Position numbers and translations under genes: made by a program
Shown here: in pieces, positions 42,927 through 52,523 of the stretch
Layout: each line of letters starts with the position of its first letter
Numbering within the stretch: position 1 is the stretch's first letter
Assembly (NCBI GenBank): GCA_017999985.1
Contig: JAGNKU010000001.1
Coordinates: 611,276-675,275, forward strand
Reading direction: 5' to 3'
Length of the DNA stretch: 64,000 bases
From: Phycisphaerae bacterium
GTDB lineage: Bacteria > Planctomycetota > Phycisphaerae > UBA1845 > Fen-1342
The notes under the pieces: model-generated
The model's database searches: none
The model's input: the letters and a program-made list of their open reading frames with translations, nothing else
What the model was told of the DNA's origin: nothing

Positions 42927-44578
42927 CGCCGCACCCCCAGGCGCAGGATCATGCCGTCGGCCAGCAGCATGAGCACCAGCCCGCCCCAGGTGACGAACGG
43001 ACCGATCGGACTGATGTGGGGGTCCTCGGTCAACTGGCGCCCCAGCACGAGCAGGATGAGCACCACAAAGAACGGGATCAGCGCCAGGCCGAAGGCGGCC
43101 AGGGCGCGCGAACCGCGGAAGATGATCCCCAGCGCAGCGCCCATCAGCAGCGTGACCAGTGCGCTGCTGCAGTAGGACAGGCGGAAGTTGATCGTCCCGA
43201 CGATCTTGCGCAGGAGCTGCTGGGCCGACTTCTGGAGCCCGATGCGCCGGTCACCGAGCGCCTGGTCGAGCGGCAGGTCGACGTCCGGGTCGAGCACGGC
43301 GGCGGCGGTGACCCGCTGGGCGTCCTGCACGACCTCGGGCGGGATGTGCAGGCGGTCGAGATTGAGGGTCTCCTTGCGGCGGGCCGCGGCGGGCTGTCCC
43401 GGGCGCAGGTCATATTCGAGCACGTCCTGCTCGGGTGACTGCACGAGCCGGAGCTCGACGAGCGGGTCGGGCAGCGGCAACGTGCTGACGTCGATGCGGT
43501 GCGCCTCGTACGCGAGCCGGGGTTGCCCGTCGGCACCGCGGACCGCGACGCGGCCGCGCGTCAGCGTCAGGCTGTCGCGGCCGGCCTGGGCCCGCGCGGC
43601 GGTCAGCGTGTAGGCCTGGCCGTAGTCGTCGTGCAGTTGCACGGCCTCGCCCGCCTGCAGGCGCACCACGCAGTGCTCGTAGAAGCGGGCCCGCGTGACA
43701 TCGATCAGGAAGCGCTGCAGCTCGTCGGCGAGGCGCGGCGATTCCCACGGGGCGCGTCGCCAGCGCAGCAGGAGGCGCAGATCGGTGGTGGTGAGCCGGA
43801 ACGGCGTCGGCGTGGGCACGGTGATGCGGGTTTCCTGGTCGGTGATGGTCAGCGCGCGCTTGCCCACCTCGAAATCCTGTCCGTCCCGGATGTGGAAGGT
43901 GACCTCGAGCGGGGTAACGCGCGTGTCGAACGCGCACAGCACGTAGCGCGCCGCGGCGAAGCGCACCAGGTCACCGTTCCGGTTCAGCTGCAGGAACGTC
44001 GGGTTGGTCACCAGCAGGTAGTGGAGGCCGTCGGCGACCTCGAAGTACTTGGCGCGCAGCGCGGCGTCCGAAACATAATCCACCTTCTCGGCGGTGAACG
44101 TGTAGCGGTCTTCGCCCTCGCGCCCGCGGTGGACAAAGCCCTTCTGCTGCAACTGCTGCGCGACCAGGTCGCGGATGTTGCTGCGCGTGAAGCTGTCGAT
44201 ACGCTGCATGAAGCTCGGGATGATGAAACTGCCGAACAGCAGGCTGAACGCGGCCACGAAGACCGACAGCAGCACTGCGGCGAGCAGCAGGCGGTGGATG
44301 TTGATCCCGGCCGCGCGACAGGCCAGCAATTCGTTGTCCGCCGCCAGGCGGCCGTAGACCATCGCGGTCGCGAACAGCGCGGCCATCGGCATGGTTAGCG
44401 TCACGACAATCGGGATCAGGATGGGCACGAACCCGAACACGTCGCCGGCGGAAACGCCCTCGTAGCGCACAATGTTGTACAGGCCGCCGCCCATCGTGAA
44501 GAGCACGGTGAGGGCCGCCAGCGCCAGACCAAAGGTCTTGAGCAGCTCGCGCAGGACGTAGGTGTGCAGCGTGACCAT
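42923..44578 (-). CDS. lptF: LPS export permease LptF (LptF/LptG family), enlarged
   Basis: A 551-residue member of the YjgP/YjgQ family, about 180 residues longer than the usual form. N-terminal helices include LKTFGLALAALTVLFTMGGG, and the loop YGRLAADNELLACRAAGINI is the conserved coupling region. C-terminal helices include LVTLLMGAALGIIFRGSRAL. The extra length lies in the periplasmic region (about residues 150-440), which holds charged segments such as LSRARFYEH-like and RRKETLNLDRL. ATG 44578 is chosen; an in-frame TTG at 44602 lacks a ribosome site. First gene of an lptF-lptG-regulator operon. Confidence 0.83.
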   Translation of the reverse strand: MVTLHTYVLRELLKTFGLALAALTVLFTMGGGLYNIVRYEGVSAGDVFGFVPILIPIVVTLTMPMAALFATAMVYGRLAADNELLACRAAGINIHRLLLAAVLLSVFVAAFSLLFGSFIIPSFMQRIDSFTRSNIRDLVAQQLQQKGFVHRGREGEDRYTFTAEKVDYVSDAALRAKYFEVADGLHYLLVTNPTFLQLNRNGDLVRFAAARYVLCAFDTRVTPLEVTFHIRDGQDFEVGKRALTITDQETRITVPTPTPFRLTTTDLRLLLRWRRAPWESPRLADELQRFLIDVTRARFYEHCVVRLQAGEAVQLHDDYGQAYTLTAARAQAGRDSLTLTRGRVAVRGADGQPRLAYEAHRIDVSTLPLPDPLVELRLVQSPEQDVLEYDLRPGQPAAARRKETLNLDRLHIPPEVVQDAQRVTAAAVLDPDVDLPLDQALGDRRIGLQKSAQQLLRKIVGTINFRLSYCSSALVTLLMGAALGIIFRGSRALAAFGLALIPFFVVLILLVLGRQLTEDPHISPIGPFVTWGGLVLMLLADGMILRLGVRR

Positions 44579-44677
44579 TAACGCAGCCTGCGCGCAGGGC
44601 AAACCACGGGGTGCCGGGCCACGGGCGTGCGGAAAACCGGATGCATCCGGACCAATCTAGTGCCGGCCGGGGGGCTG

Positions 44678-46135
44678 TCAAGCGGCCGGGCCGCGCCCCC
44701 CGCGCCCGGCTGCCGCGAACCGGGTTGCGACCAGCGCGTTGAATTCCGCCGCAAGCGCCCGCTCGTCCAGCGCCGCGATGCGTCCGTCCTGGACGACCGC
44801 GCGCCCCGCGACGTACACGCGCTCGGCCCGCGGCGCTGCACACAGCACCAGCGCGGCGAGCGGATCGTGCGCCGCGGCGCCCGCCAGCGCGACGTCGTCC
44901 AGGTTGAACATCGCCAGGTCCGCGGCGGCGCCCGGGTGCAAATGACCCAGTTCGGCCCGGTGCAGGCACGCGGCCCCGCCGCGCGTCGCGAGCCAGAGCG
45001 CCTCGGCAGCGGACAGCCAGGGCGCGCTGGACTGCGTCAGCACCGGTGGCATGCGGCCAACGAGCAGCGCCTGCTTGGCTTCGGCGAGCAGGTTGCCGCC
45101 GTCGTTACTGCTGCTGCCATCGACTCCCAGGCCGAGGCGCACGCCGCGGGCGCGCAGGTCCGCGAGGCGCGGCAGGCCGCTGCCGAGCCGCAGGTTCGAC
45201 GTCGGACACAGGCTCACCGCGGTACGCGTGCGCGCGAGCAGCTCCAGCTCGGCGTCGTCGAGCCACACGCAATGCGCCAGGTAGACGTCGGGGCCGAGCC
45301 AGTCGAGGTCGGCGAGATATTGCACGGGGCGACAGCCGAACCGGTCCAGGCAGTACGCCTGCTCGTCGAGCGTCTCGGCGAGGTGCGTGTGCAGCAGGAC
45401 GCCGCGTGCCCGGGCCAGCGCGCGGGTGTCGCGCAGCAGCTCGCGCGTCACGTTGAACGGCGAGCAGGGTGCCAGGTCGATGCGACGCAGCGCGTAGGGC
45501 GCCGGATCGTGATATGCGTCCAGCACGCGCTCACAGTCCGCGAGCACGTCCGCGTCGCGCTCCACGCAGTCGTCCGGCGGCAGCCCGCCCCGGCTTTGGC
45601 CGAGGCTCATGCTGCCACGACAGACGTGCATGCGGATGCCGAGTTCCGCGGCGGCGGCGAGCACGGCTTCCAGCCGCACGTCGCTTTGCGGCGGGAACAG
45701 GTAGAAATGGTCGCTCGTGGCCGTGCAGCCGTGGAGCAGCAGCTCCGCGATGCTGACCTGGGCGGCCAGGTGGACGGCGCGGTAGTCGACTTGGCGCCAG
45801 TGCGTGTACAGAACGCGGAGCCAGTCAAACAACGGCACGTTCTGCGCCGCCGGGAGGCAACGCGTCAGCGACTGGTACAGGTGGTGGTGCGTATTGACGA
45901 GGCCGGGGACGATGGCACGCCGTGTGCCCGGGACGACAGTGGCGAATGCGCCGGCCTGCCGGCGGGCCTCGAAATCGCGGCTGGGGCCCAACTCGGTGAC
46001 GCGTCCGCCCGCGAGCACGAGGCTGTGATGATACAGCACGCGGACCGCAACGACGGGCGTCGGCGCGGCGGTCAGGTCGCCGGTGGGCGCGTCGGGCGTG
46101 ATGATGGTGGCGTCATGCAGGAGTATCTGGGTCAC
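44678..46135 (-). CDS. TRZ/ATZ-family amidohydrolase, 8-oxoguanine deaminase-like
   Basis: A 485-residue metal-dependent hydrolase. Metal site motifs are NTHHHLYQSL (HxH at 83 and 85), HTHLAETLDE and a later HC (LAHCVWL), with the catalytic Asp in GVDGSSSND. RGSMSLGQSRGGLPPDD is a hallmark of the 8-oxoguanine deaminase/hydroxyatrazine ethylaminohydrolase branch. The likely reaction is deamination of an oxidised or modified purine-like ring; the exact substrate is not proven by sequence. It stands alone, 99 bases upstream of lptF in the same direction and divergent from the lipoprotein gene. Length and motifs are normal. Confidence 0.85.
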   Translation of the reverse strand: MTQILLHDATIITPDAPTGDLTAAPTPVVAVRVLYHHSLVLAGGRVTELGPSRDFEARRQAGAFATVVPGTRRAIVPGLVNTHHHLYQSLTRCLPAAQNVPLFDWLRVLYTHWRQVDYRAVHLAAQVSIAELLLHGCTATSDHFYLFPPQSDVRLEAVLAAAAELGIRMHVCRGSMSLGQSRGGLPPDDCVERDADVLADCERVLDAYHDPAPYALRRIDLAPCSPFNVTRELLRDTRALARARGVLLHTHLAETLDEQAYCLDRFGCRPVQYLADLDWLGPDVYLAHCVWLDDAELELLARTRTAVSLCPTSNLRLGSGLPRLADLRARGVRLGLGVDGSSSNDGGNLLAEAKQALLVGRMPPVLTQSSAPWLSAAEALWLATRGGAACLHRAELGHLHPGAAADLAMFNLDDVALAGAAAHDPLAALVLCAAPRAERVYVAGRAVVQDGRIAALDERALAAEFNALVATRFAAAGRGGRGPAA

Positions 46136-46201
46136 AACGACCTCGCACTTGATCGCGGGAGGAGTTTCGGCGATGACCGGCCGTTGTGCAACCGCGGCGC
46201 A

Positions 46202-46229
46202 TTGAACGCGGCGTGATTATCGCTAGACT
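46202..46229 (+). promoter_or_regulatory. Candidate sigma70 promoter for the esterase lipoprotein gene
   Basis: TTGAAC, 16-base spacer, TAGACT. The -35 box matches four and the -10 box four of six consensus bases. The predicted start near 46236 leaves about 85 bases before the ATG at 46321. Confidence 0.4.
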
Positions 46230-46320
46230 AGGTTATGAGGGGTTGGCCGTTCCCGCCGTGTTGGGCGGAGAGCGCCGGCGTCGAATGTCGGGCGGGAAGC
46301 GCGGTTCGCCGAGAGAACCA

Positions 46321-47736
46321 ATGCGGCACAAGGAGTACCGTCTGAGCGCTTTGGGTTGCACGAGTTTGGGAGGCGCGCGGCTGCTCGCCGGGGCGGCGCT
46401 GCTGACGCTGTTGGTTGGTTGCGTGGTGCCGCAGCCCCGCGGTGCCGGTCAACTGCAGCGGTTTGTGGAACCGACGACCCGGCGTCCCTATTACTTGTAC
46501 CTGCCCAGGGATTACATGGCGGCGGATGACACGGCACGGGCGGCGCGCCGCTGGCCGCTGGTGGTCACGTTCCATGGCATGAAACCCTACGATATTGCGC
46601 TCTACCAGGCTCAGGAGTGGCAGCAGGAAGCGGATCGCTACGGGTTCGTGGTCGTGGCCCCGGTGCTGACGGCGTTCGATTTCTTCACGGGCGAGTTCCC
46701 GCTGCGGACCCTGAACCGGGCGTTCAAGTCGGACGAGCTGGCAACGCTTGCCATCGTGAACCACGTGCTAGAGACGACCGCCGCCGACCCGGAAAACGTC
46801 CTGTCAACGAGTTGGTCGTCGGGCGGATACCTGGCGCATTACATGCTGAATCGCCACCCGGAACGCTTCACTTGCCTGGCGGTGCGCCAGTCGAATTTCG
46901 CGGCGGAAGTGCTGGACGCCGTCTCCACTTCGCAGAGCCTGTACCACCCGATCCTCATCGTCGGCACGGAGAACGATGTGCCGATTTGCCAGGAGGAGTC
47001 GCGCGAGGCGATTCGCTGGTACGAAAGCCACGGGTATCGCAACTTCGCCTGGGTCCACCTCAATCGGCTCGGCCACGAGCGGACGCCGGACACCGCGGCG
47101 GATTTCTTCGCGCGAGTCGCCGGCGTGACGCCGAACAAGCCGCCACACGTGCTCGTCGGCCGTCAGGCCATCGACGGCAACCCGGCCGGCCTGGCGCTGC
47201 TGGCGGGCAACCTGGGCCAGATGCAGCAGGCCCCGGGCATGGCCGCGCGTGCGCCGGTCGAAGGCGGTGTGCCGTCGCGCCCGGTGACCCAACCGCGACC
47301 GGTGATGGTGGCCGTCACGGCTCCGCGCGGCGGACCGGCGTCGGCGCCGCCGGCGGAACCGCCGCCGGCCGAGCCGGTGACGTCGTCGGTCCAGGCGGAA
47401 CCGACCCCGGCGCGGCGTGCTGCGGCACGCGCGGCCCCGGTCCCGTCGCCGATCGGGATTCGACTGTCGTCGGCCATCGGATTCCAGCCGCTGCTGCTGG
47501 TGTATTCCGCGGAAAGCCCGTCGGACTGGCAGCGGACGGCGAAGTTCTACTGGACCCTGGACGGCGAGGACATCGGCGCGGGCGTGAACGGGCAGCGCAT
47601 GATCGCGCACGCGGGCGACTACCAGCTTGGCCTCCGGGTGGTGACGGCGGCCGGGGCGGAGCATCACGCGACGCGGCAGATTCGTGTGCTCAAGAGCCTG
47701 GAGACGAGCGCCGTACCAACGTCGGTGGCGCCGTAG
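46321..47736 (+). CDS. Putative esterase lipoprotein (LpqC/PHB-depolymerase-like alpha/beta hydrolase)
   Basis: A 471-residue predicted lipoprotein: signal peptide with lipobox LVGC (cysteine at 34). Residues about 50-300 show an esterase fold: YYLYLPRDYMAADD, PLVVTFHGMKPYD (oxyanion region), the nucleophile motif SWSSGGY and HLNRLGHERTPD as the likely His. The usual first Gly of GxSxG is Ser. The C-terminal 170 residues are a Pro/Ala-rich linker and a small beta domain (WTLDGEDIGAGVNGQRM). ATG 46321 is chosen because it gives a proper signal peptide; ATG 46285 is an alternative. Substrate unknown; divergent from the amidohydrolase gene. Confidence 0.75.
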   Translation: MRHKEYRLSALGCTSLGGARLLAGAALLTLLVGCVVPQPRGAGQLQRFVEPTTRRPYYLYLPRDYMAADDTARAARRWPLVVTFHGMKPYDIALYQAQEWQQEADRYGFVVVAPVLTAFDFFTGEFPLRTLNRAFKSDELATLAIVNHVLETTAADPENVLSTSWSSGGYLAHYMLNRHPERFTCLAVRQSNFAAEVLDAVSTSQSLYHPILIVGTENDVPICQEESREAIRWYESHGYRNFAWVHLNRLGHERTPDTAADFFARVAGVTPNKPPHVLVGRQAIDGNPAGLALLAGNLGQMQQAPGMAARAPVEGGVPSRPVTQPRPVMVAVTAPRGGPASAPPAEPPPAEPVTSSVQAEPTPARRAAARAAPVPSPIGIRLSSAIGFQPLLLVYSAESPSDWQRTAKFYWTLDGEDIGAGVNGQRMIAHAGDYQLGLRVVTAAGAEHHATRQIRVLKSLETSAVPTSVAP

Positions 47737-47778
47737 CGCTCGTCCGGCGTGCCGTGGTGCACCGTGCGGTAGTGCAGA

Positions 47779-48303
47779 ATGTCGGAATACCAGAAGAACC
47801 TGTGGGCGCCGTGGCGGATGGAGTACATCGCGAGCCTGGGACCGAACGCGGACAATGGCTGCTTTCTCTGCCGCGCCATCGCGGCCCCACAGGCCGACGC
47901 GGAGAACCACGTCCTGTGGCGCTGCCCGCAGACCCTCACCCTGCTGAACCTGTTCCCCTATAGCACCGGCCACGTGCTGGTGGCACCTACCACACACGTC
48001 GGTGAGCCGGAGGACCTGCCGGACGCCGTGCTGCTCGAGATGATGCAGCGCGCCCGCGACGCCAAGCGCGTGCTGCAGGCGGCCGTCGAAGCACAGGGGT
48101 TCAACATCGGCATCAACCTGGGACGGTGTGCCGGGGCCGGCCTGCCGGGCCACCTGCACATGCACGTGGTACCGCGCTGGAACGGCGACGTGAACTTCAT
48201 GTCGGTGCTGGGGGACGTGAAGGTCATGCCGCGGACGCTGGTCGAGGTCCGCCGGCTGTTCCTGGAAAAAGCGGCGGAACTGGGCCTGGGACAGGCACAC
48301 TGA
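47779..48303 (+). CDS. HIT-family hydrolase/Ap4A phosphorylase-like protein
   Basis: A 174-residue histidine-triad protein. The active-site motif HLHMHV gives His 125, 127 and 129; a CFLC motif at 28-31 may bind zinc. The start LWAPWRMEYIASLG and the middle NLFPYSTGHVLVAPTTHVGE are typical of bacterial HIT proteins related to Ap4A phosphorylase and adenylylated-nucleotide hydrolases. It likely cleaves dinucleoside polyphosphates or AMP-linked compounds in the cytoplasm. It lies 42 bases after the esterase gene and may share its transcript. Confidence 0.88.
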   Translation: MSEYQKNLWAPWRMEYIASLGPNADNGCFLCRAIAAPQADAENHVLWRCPQTLTLLNLFPYSTGHVLVAPTTHVGEPEDLPDAVLLEMMQRARDAKRVLQAAVEAQGFNIGINLGRCAGAGLPGHLHMHVVPRWNGDVNFMSVLGDVKVMPRTLVEVRRLFLEKAAELGLGQAH

Positions 48304-48463
48304 CGCGGTCGCGGATTGGGGCAGGCAAGCTTGGCACGGTTTGGGCGGCAACGTGAATATGACCAGTCGCTCCTCAACGTCGGCGCGCAGCGCTTGTAGG
48401 TGAATTGGGGGCTTGGTTAGCTGCGGGGCGTGCGCTTCAACCGTTGGCCCAAGATCACGCTGC

Positions 48464-49759
48464 TCACGCAGACGGCGCGGGTGCAGGCGCGGTGGATACG
48501 GCGCGACGCTCGGCCGCGGTGCCCCAGAGCAGGAACACGCCCAGCACGATCAGCATGAGCAGGTGCGCACCCATCAGGCGCGGCTCCGGACGAATCCACG
48601 CCAGCATCCCCGCCAGCCAGATGAGCAGGCCGGCGCGCCCAATCCAGCGCTCCCGCGCGCTCTCCACGTGGGCCGCCAACTGTGCGAACAGCACCACTGC
48701 GGGAAACGCCCAGACGAGGTAATACTGACGCAGCAGCGGCGAGAACACCATCAGGCCAAGCATGTAGACGGCGGCCTCGGCATGTCGGCGACGCACGGAC
48801 AACTGGGGCCAGGCGCGCCGTGTACTTACCAGCAGCGCAATGCCCAAGGCGGCCGTGATGCCGGCGGCGATGCCGCGTGACGTCTCGGGGGCGAGCTGCA
48901 CCGGCTGCCACGGCGTGGGATAGCGGTGCGCGGCCCAGGTCCAGCGCGCGAGCACCTGCACGATGGACTGATTGCGGTGGTTGATGAAATGCTCAGGCAG
49001 ATCCATGTTCAACAGGCCGCGCGCCGAATCGCCGCGCGCGTTGAGTTCCCACCACTGGCGCTGGTACTCCGCCGTGCGCTGCGGCCCGAATGCGAGCAGC
49101 GGCGGCAGGACGAGCAGCGCCGCGCCCGCGAGCACGAACGCCACCGCCGCCGACCAGCGGCGCTTGAGCAGCAGCCACGGCAGGAAAACCAGGGGGAGCA
49201 GCTTCAGCACGGCGGCGGCCGCGAGGATGCCGCCGGCGACCCAGGGCTGGTTGCGGTCGAGGGCGCTTAGGCCGCCGAGCAGCATCGCCAGCACGAAGAA
49301 GCTGAGCTGGTTGAAGCGCGCGGCTTCGATGAACGCCGGCAGCGCTACCGCCGTCGCGACTGCGAAGACCAGCGTCGTGCGCAGCGCGGCCTCGGTCGGG
49401 TTCGCGTGCTCGGCCACGCCCCACCGTCGCAGCACGCGCAGGCTGTAGCCGAGGGCCGCCACCTGCGCCACCGACCACAGCAGGGCGGCCGGCACACGTC
49501 CGAGCGCCGTGATGGGGGCGAGCGCTGTCGGCACGGTTGGCAGGTAGAAGGGCAACTGGCGGTCCTCGTCCGAGCGGGGGAACGGAACCACATTCGGATT
49601 CAGACCGCCGTGGTCCCAAACGTAACGAGCGTCCAGGTAGAAATGGTGGAAATCGAATTTTTCGCGGGTGGCCCGATGGAAGGACAGCACTCCCAGCGCC
49701 ACGAGCAGCACCACCAGCCCGAGGCGCAGCGCGCGTTCGTACCGGCGCGGCTCAGGCAT
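48464..49759 (-). CDS. GT87/DUF2029-type membrane glycosyltransferase
   Basis: A 431-residue polytopic protein with about ten membrane helices and the family pattern near the N terminus: FDFHHFYLDARYVWDHGGLN (the conserved Asp that follows the first helix) and PFYLPTVPTALAPITALG. GT87 enzymes use polyprenyl-phosphate sugars on the outer side of the membrane; known cases are mannosyltransferases. It overlaps the preceding paralogue by eight bases, so the two are co-transcribed. Donor and acceptor cannot be read from sequence. Confidence 0.75.
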   Translation of the reverse strand: MPEPRRYERALRLGLVVLLVALGVLSFHRATREKFDFHHFYLDARYVWDHGGLNPNVVPFPRSDEDRQLPFYLPTVPTALAPITALGRVPAALLWSVAQVAALGYSLRVLRRWGVAEHANPTEAALRTTLVFAVATAVALPAFIEAARFNQLSFFVLAMLLGGLSALDRNQPWVAGGILAAAAVLKLLPLVFLPWLLLKRRWSAAVAFVLAGAALLVLPPLLAFGPQRTAEYQRQWWELNARGDSARGLLNMDLPEHFINHRNQSIVQVLARWTWAAHRYPTPWQPVQLAPETSRGIAAGITAALGIALLVSTRRAWPQLSVRRRHAEAAVYMLGLMVFSPLLRQYYLVWAFPAVVLFAQLAAHVESARERWIGRAGLLIWLAGMLAWIRPEPRLMGAHLLMLIVLGVFLLWGTAAERRAVSTAPAPAPSA

Positions 49760-51167
49760 GGGCGGGCACCTCGGGCCGCGCCGGATGCGGCGGCGCGCCG
49801 TATGGTTCCGGCAGAAGCGCGGGGCGGCGTCCCAGCCGGATCAGCAGCACGACCAGGGGCAGCGCCAGCGCGACCAGCGCGGCCAATATGGTGCCCCGCG
49901 CCTCGACATGGATGGAGAACAGCGCGAGGTGCGCCGCGACAGACAGTCCCAGGCCCGCGAGCGCGAGTCGCGCCCACGAGCCACGGAAACCACTGTAGTG
50001 CAGCGCCGCGCCGAGCATGGCCACGGCCGGCAGCGCGCAGATCATGTGATACCGGCGCATCACCGGCATGAACCACAGCATCATGAGCACGCACAAGGCC
50101 CATTCGCAGCGCAACTGCCAATGCGTCAGTGCGGCCGCCGGGCGCCGCGCCAGCCACACCAGCCCGATGAGACTGCCGCCGAGCAACGCGACCGCAATGC
50201 CCGCGACCGCGGGCAGCGGCAGATCGACCACGTTCATGGTCAGCGGCGGGTAGTCGACATAGTCGCGCTGGATGCGCGGGTCGTTGTCAAAGCGGTAGTT
50301 GTAGTTTGTCGGGTGCAGCCAGCGGCTGAGCACGGCGCCCACCCCCTGGTTGCGCCAGTCCGTCTCGCGCTGTAGCAGGACGAGGTTGCGGTGTGAGCCG
50401 GTGCTGACCGCCCGGTGCAGCCACCCGCGATACGCGGCGACCGCATCCGTGGGGCCAAAGACGACCGCGTCCGCCAGGGGACCGGCCAACGCGACCGTCA
50501 GTACGGCTACCGTGACTGTGCGGTATTGCCGCTTCAACGCAAACCACAACACGAGCAGACCGGGGGTCAGCTTCAGCAGCACGGCGAGCCCGAGCCAGAA
50601 GCCCGCCACCAGCCCGCGCCCGTGCTGCCAGCAACTGAAACTCCCGACCAGCAGCAGCAGCGTCAGCGTGTCGATCTGGTTGAGACGGAACTCCCAGAGC
50701 CAGTAGGGTGCCAAGAGCACCAGCGGCAGCAACTGCGTAACGGGCCAGTCCCGCGGCGGGAGACCGACGAGCTCGCGACCCAGGAGCCGCAGAATGGCCC
50801 ACAACGCAACCAGGTTCAGTGCGAGCCACAGATACCCGGCCGCGTGGAATGGCAGCAGGGCCAGCAGCGACATCACGCGGGGAACGATCGGCCAGTACCA
50901 GTCGAGCGAACCGCGGGCCTCGACTCGCCCGTTCACCAAGTCATAGCCGGGATCCAGGGCGCCGCGCTCCGCGAGCCAGAGACCGCCTTTGTAGAAGTAC
51001 TCGAAGTCTGGATGCTGCCAGAAGATGTGGTCCGCGCCCACGCAGGCCAACCACAGCGTCACCGCGCCCAGTGCCACGTAGCAAAGCCGCCGCACGCCGT
51101 CGGGTGCCACGCCCGGCGCGCGCAGCGCGGTTGGTTGGTGGATTGCGGCGAAGGAAGGCTCGTGCAT
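49752..51167 (-). CDS. GT87/DUF2029-type membrane glycosyltransferase, paralogue
   Basis: A 471-residue membrane protein related to the next gene downstream. It has a hydrophobic N-terminal segment (CYVALGAVTLWLACVGADHI) followed by HPDFEYFYKGGLWLAERGAL and multiple membrane helices such as TLTLLLLVGSFSCWQHGRGL and LKLTPGLLVLWFAL. The C terminus is Pro-rich. ATG 51167 is used; a GTG at 51212 would add 15 residues, and neither has a clear ribosome site. It lies 53 bases downstream of aroB on the same strand. Likely forms part of a glycan-building step with its paralogue. Confidence 0.72.
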   Translation of the reverse strand: MHEPSFAAIHQPTALRAPGVAPDGVRRLCYVALGAVTLWLACVGADHIFWQHPDFEYFYKGGLWLAERGALDPGYDLVNGRVEARGSLDWYWPIVPRVMSLLALLPFHAAGYLWLALNLVALWAILRLLGRELVGLPPRDWPVTQLLPLVLLAPYWLWEFRLNQIDTLTLLLLVGSFSCWQHGRGLVAGFWLGLAVLLKLTPGLLVLWFALKRQYRTVTVAVLTVALAGPLADAVVFGPTDAVAAYRGWLHRAVSTGSHRNLVLLQRETDWRNQGVGAVLSRWLHPTNYNYRFDNDPRIQRDYVDYPPLTMNVVDLPLPAVAGIAVALLGGSLIGLVWLARRPAAALTHWQLRCEWALCVLMMLWFMPVMRRYHMICALPAVAMLGAALHYSGFRGSWARLALAGLGLSVAAHLALFSIHVEARGTILAALVALALPLVVLLIRLGRRPALLPEPYGAPPHPARPEVPAHA

Positions 51168-51220
51168 AGGAAGCGCGATTCTACGGACGCCCCCGACGCC
51201 GAACAACCGCACGGTCGCCG

Positions 51221-52354
51221 TCAGCTTGGCTGGACCGCGCGCAATGCGGTGGCAACTTCCGCCGTGGTCACATCGGCAACGCGCACGGTGGCGCCGGGTT
51301 CGCGGAGGAGGATGAAGTTCACGGCTCCACCGGCCACCTTCTTGTCACGGCTGCACGCCGTAAAGACGTCCGACGGGTCGAGCGCGCGGGGGAGTCGCGT
51401 TGGCAGGCCCAGGCGCTCAAGCAAGGCGCGGATTTCGTCCGCGAGGGTCCGCGCGAGCAGGCCGCGCCCGCATGCAATCTCGTTTTCGGCCACGATGCCG
51501 AGGGCGACGCACTCGCCGTGCCGCAGTTCATACCCGAGCAAATGCTCGATCGCGTGGCCGAGCGTGTGCCCATAGTTCAGGATCGCGCGCAGCCCGGATT
51601 CCCGTTCGTCGCGGGCGACCACCGCCGCCTTGATCGTGCAGTTGCGTGCAATAAGGGTCGTGACGGCAGCCGGGTCACGGTGGCCGATCGCCTCCACGCT
51701 GGACATGTGCCACTCGAGGAACGCGCGGTCTCGAATCAGGGCCTGTTTCACGCTCTCGGCCAGTCCGGACCTGAATTCGCGGTCTGGAAGCGTTTGCAGA
51801 AAATCGGTATCCACCGCGACCATCTCGGGCTGATGGAAAGCCCCCACAAGGTTTTTCCCCTGGGGGAGGTTCACCGCCGTCTTGCCGCCCACCGAGGCGT
51901 CCACCGCGGCCAGCAGCGTCGTAGGCACCTGGACGAAGCGCACGCCACGCTGCCAGGTAGCAGCCACGAAGCCGGCCAGATCGCCAGCGACGCCGCCGCC
52001 GAAGGCGATAATCACCGCCCCGCGCTCGATGCGGGCGTCGGCCAGGCGGCCGTAGAACCGGCTGGCGGTGCGGAGCGACTTGCTGGCCTCGCCGGGGGCG
52101 AAGGTCAGGACGAGGAGCTCGTGGTCGAGGGTGTTCCGAAGCGCGCGGAGGTGCAGGCGTGCAACGGCGCGGTCGGCAACAGCCACGTACTGGCGAGAAC
52201 CGCCTGCGAACGCGTTGCCTGTACGCAACATGGTCGTTGCACAAGGTCCGATATGTATCGGGTAAGAACGCTCCCCGAGATCGACGTGGACCGTGGTGAG
52301 GCCGGGGGGCGGTTGCGGCCGAAACTTCTCGGTCCCATCAGCGTACAAGTTCAT
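51221..52354 (-). CDS. aroB: 3-Dehydroquinate synthase
   Basis: A 377-residue shikimate-pathway enzyme that converts DAHP to 3-dehydroquinate with NAD and a divalent metal. Motifs are FAPGEASKSL, IIAFGGGVAGDLAGFVAATW, RGVRFVQVPTTLLAAVDASV, GGKTAVNLPQGKNLVGAFHQ and the metal-binding LNYGHTLGHAIE and RHGECVALG. All look intact. The first 20 residues are a variable extension. It is divergent from folC by 169 bases and may be followed by the glycosyltransferase pair in one transcript. Confidence 0.95.
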   Translation of the reverse strand: MNLYADGTEKFRPQPPPGLTTVHVDLGERSYPIHIGPCATTMLRTGNAFAGGSRQYVAVADRAVARLHLRALRNTLDHELLVLTFAPGEASKSLRTASRFYGRLADARIERGAVIIAFGGGVAGDLAGFVAATWQRGVRFVQVPTTLLAAVDASVGGKTAVNLPQGKNLVGAFHQPEMVAVDTDFLQTLPDREFRSGLAESVKQALIRDRAFLEWHMSSVEAIGHRDPAAVTTLIARNCTIKAAVVARDERESGLRAILNYGHTLGHAIEHLLGYELRHGECVALGIVAENEIACGRGLLARTLADEIRALLERLGLPTRLPRALDPSDVFTACSRDKKVAGGAVNFILLREPGATVRVADVTTAEVATALRAVQPS

Positions 52355-52486
52355 GGCTCACGCGTGGCCGCGGTCGTCCGTTCGCGAGTATCGGACCGAA
52401 CCGCTTGTACGGATAAGTCTTTTTGTAGCAACCAGTTAGAGCTTTTCTTGCCTTCGGCGGCACGCGGAACGACTGTCCGTAGGTTA

Positions 52487-52515
52487 TTGACGAAACAGTA
52501 CTTAATGGTTATCCT
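52487..52515 (+). promoter_or_regulatory. Sigma70 promoter for folC giving a near-leaderless transcript
   Basis: TTGACG, exactly 17 bases, then TATCCT. The -35 box has five of six consensus bases and the -10 box four of six. Initiation six to eight bases past the -10 would fall at about 52522-52524, at the folC ATG (52524), and no ribosome site precedes that ATG. Confidence 0.65.
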
Positions 52516-52523
52516 GAGCCCCC

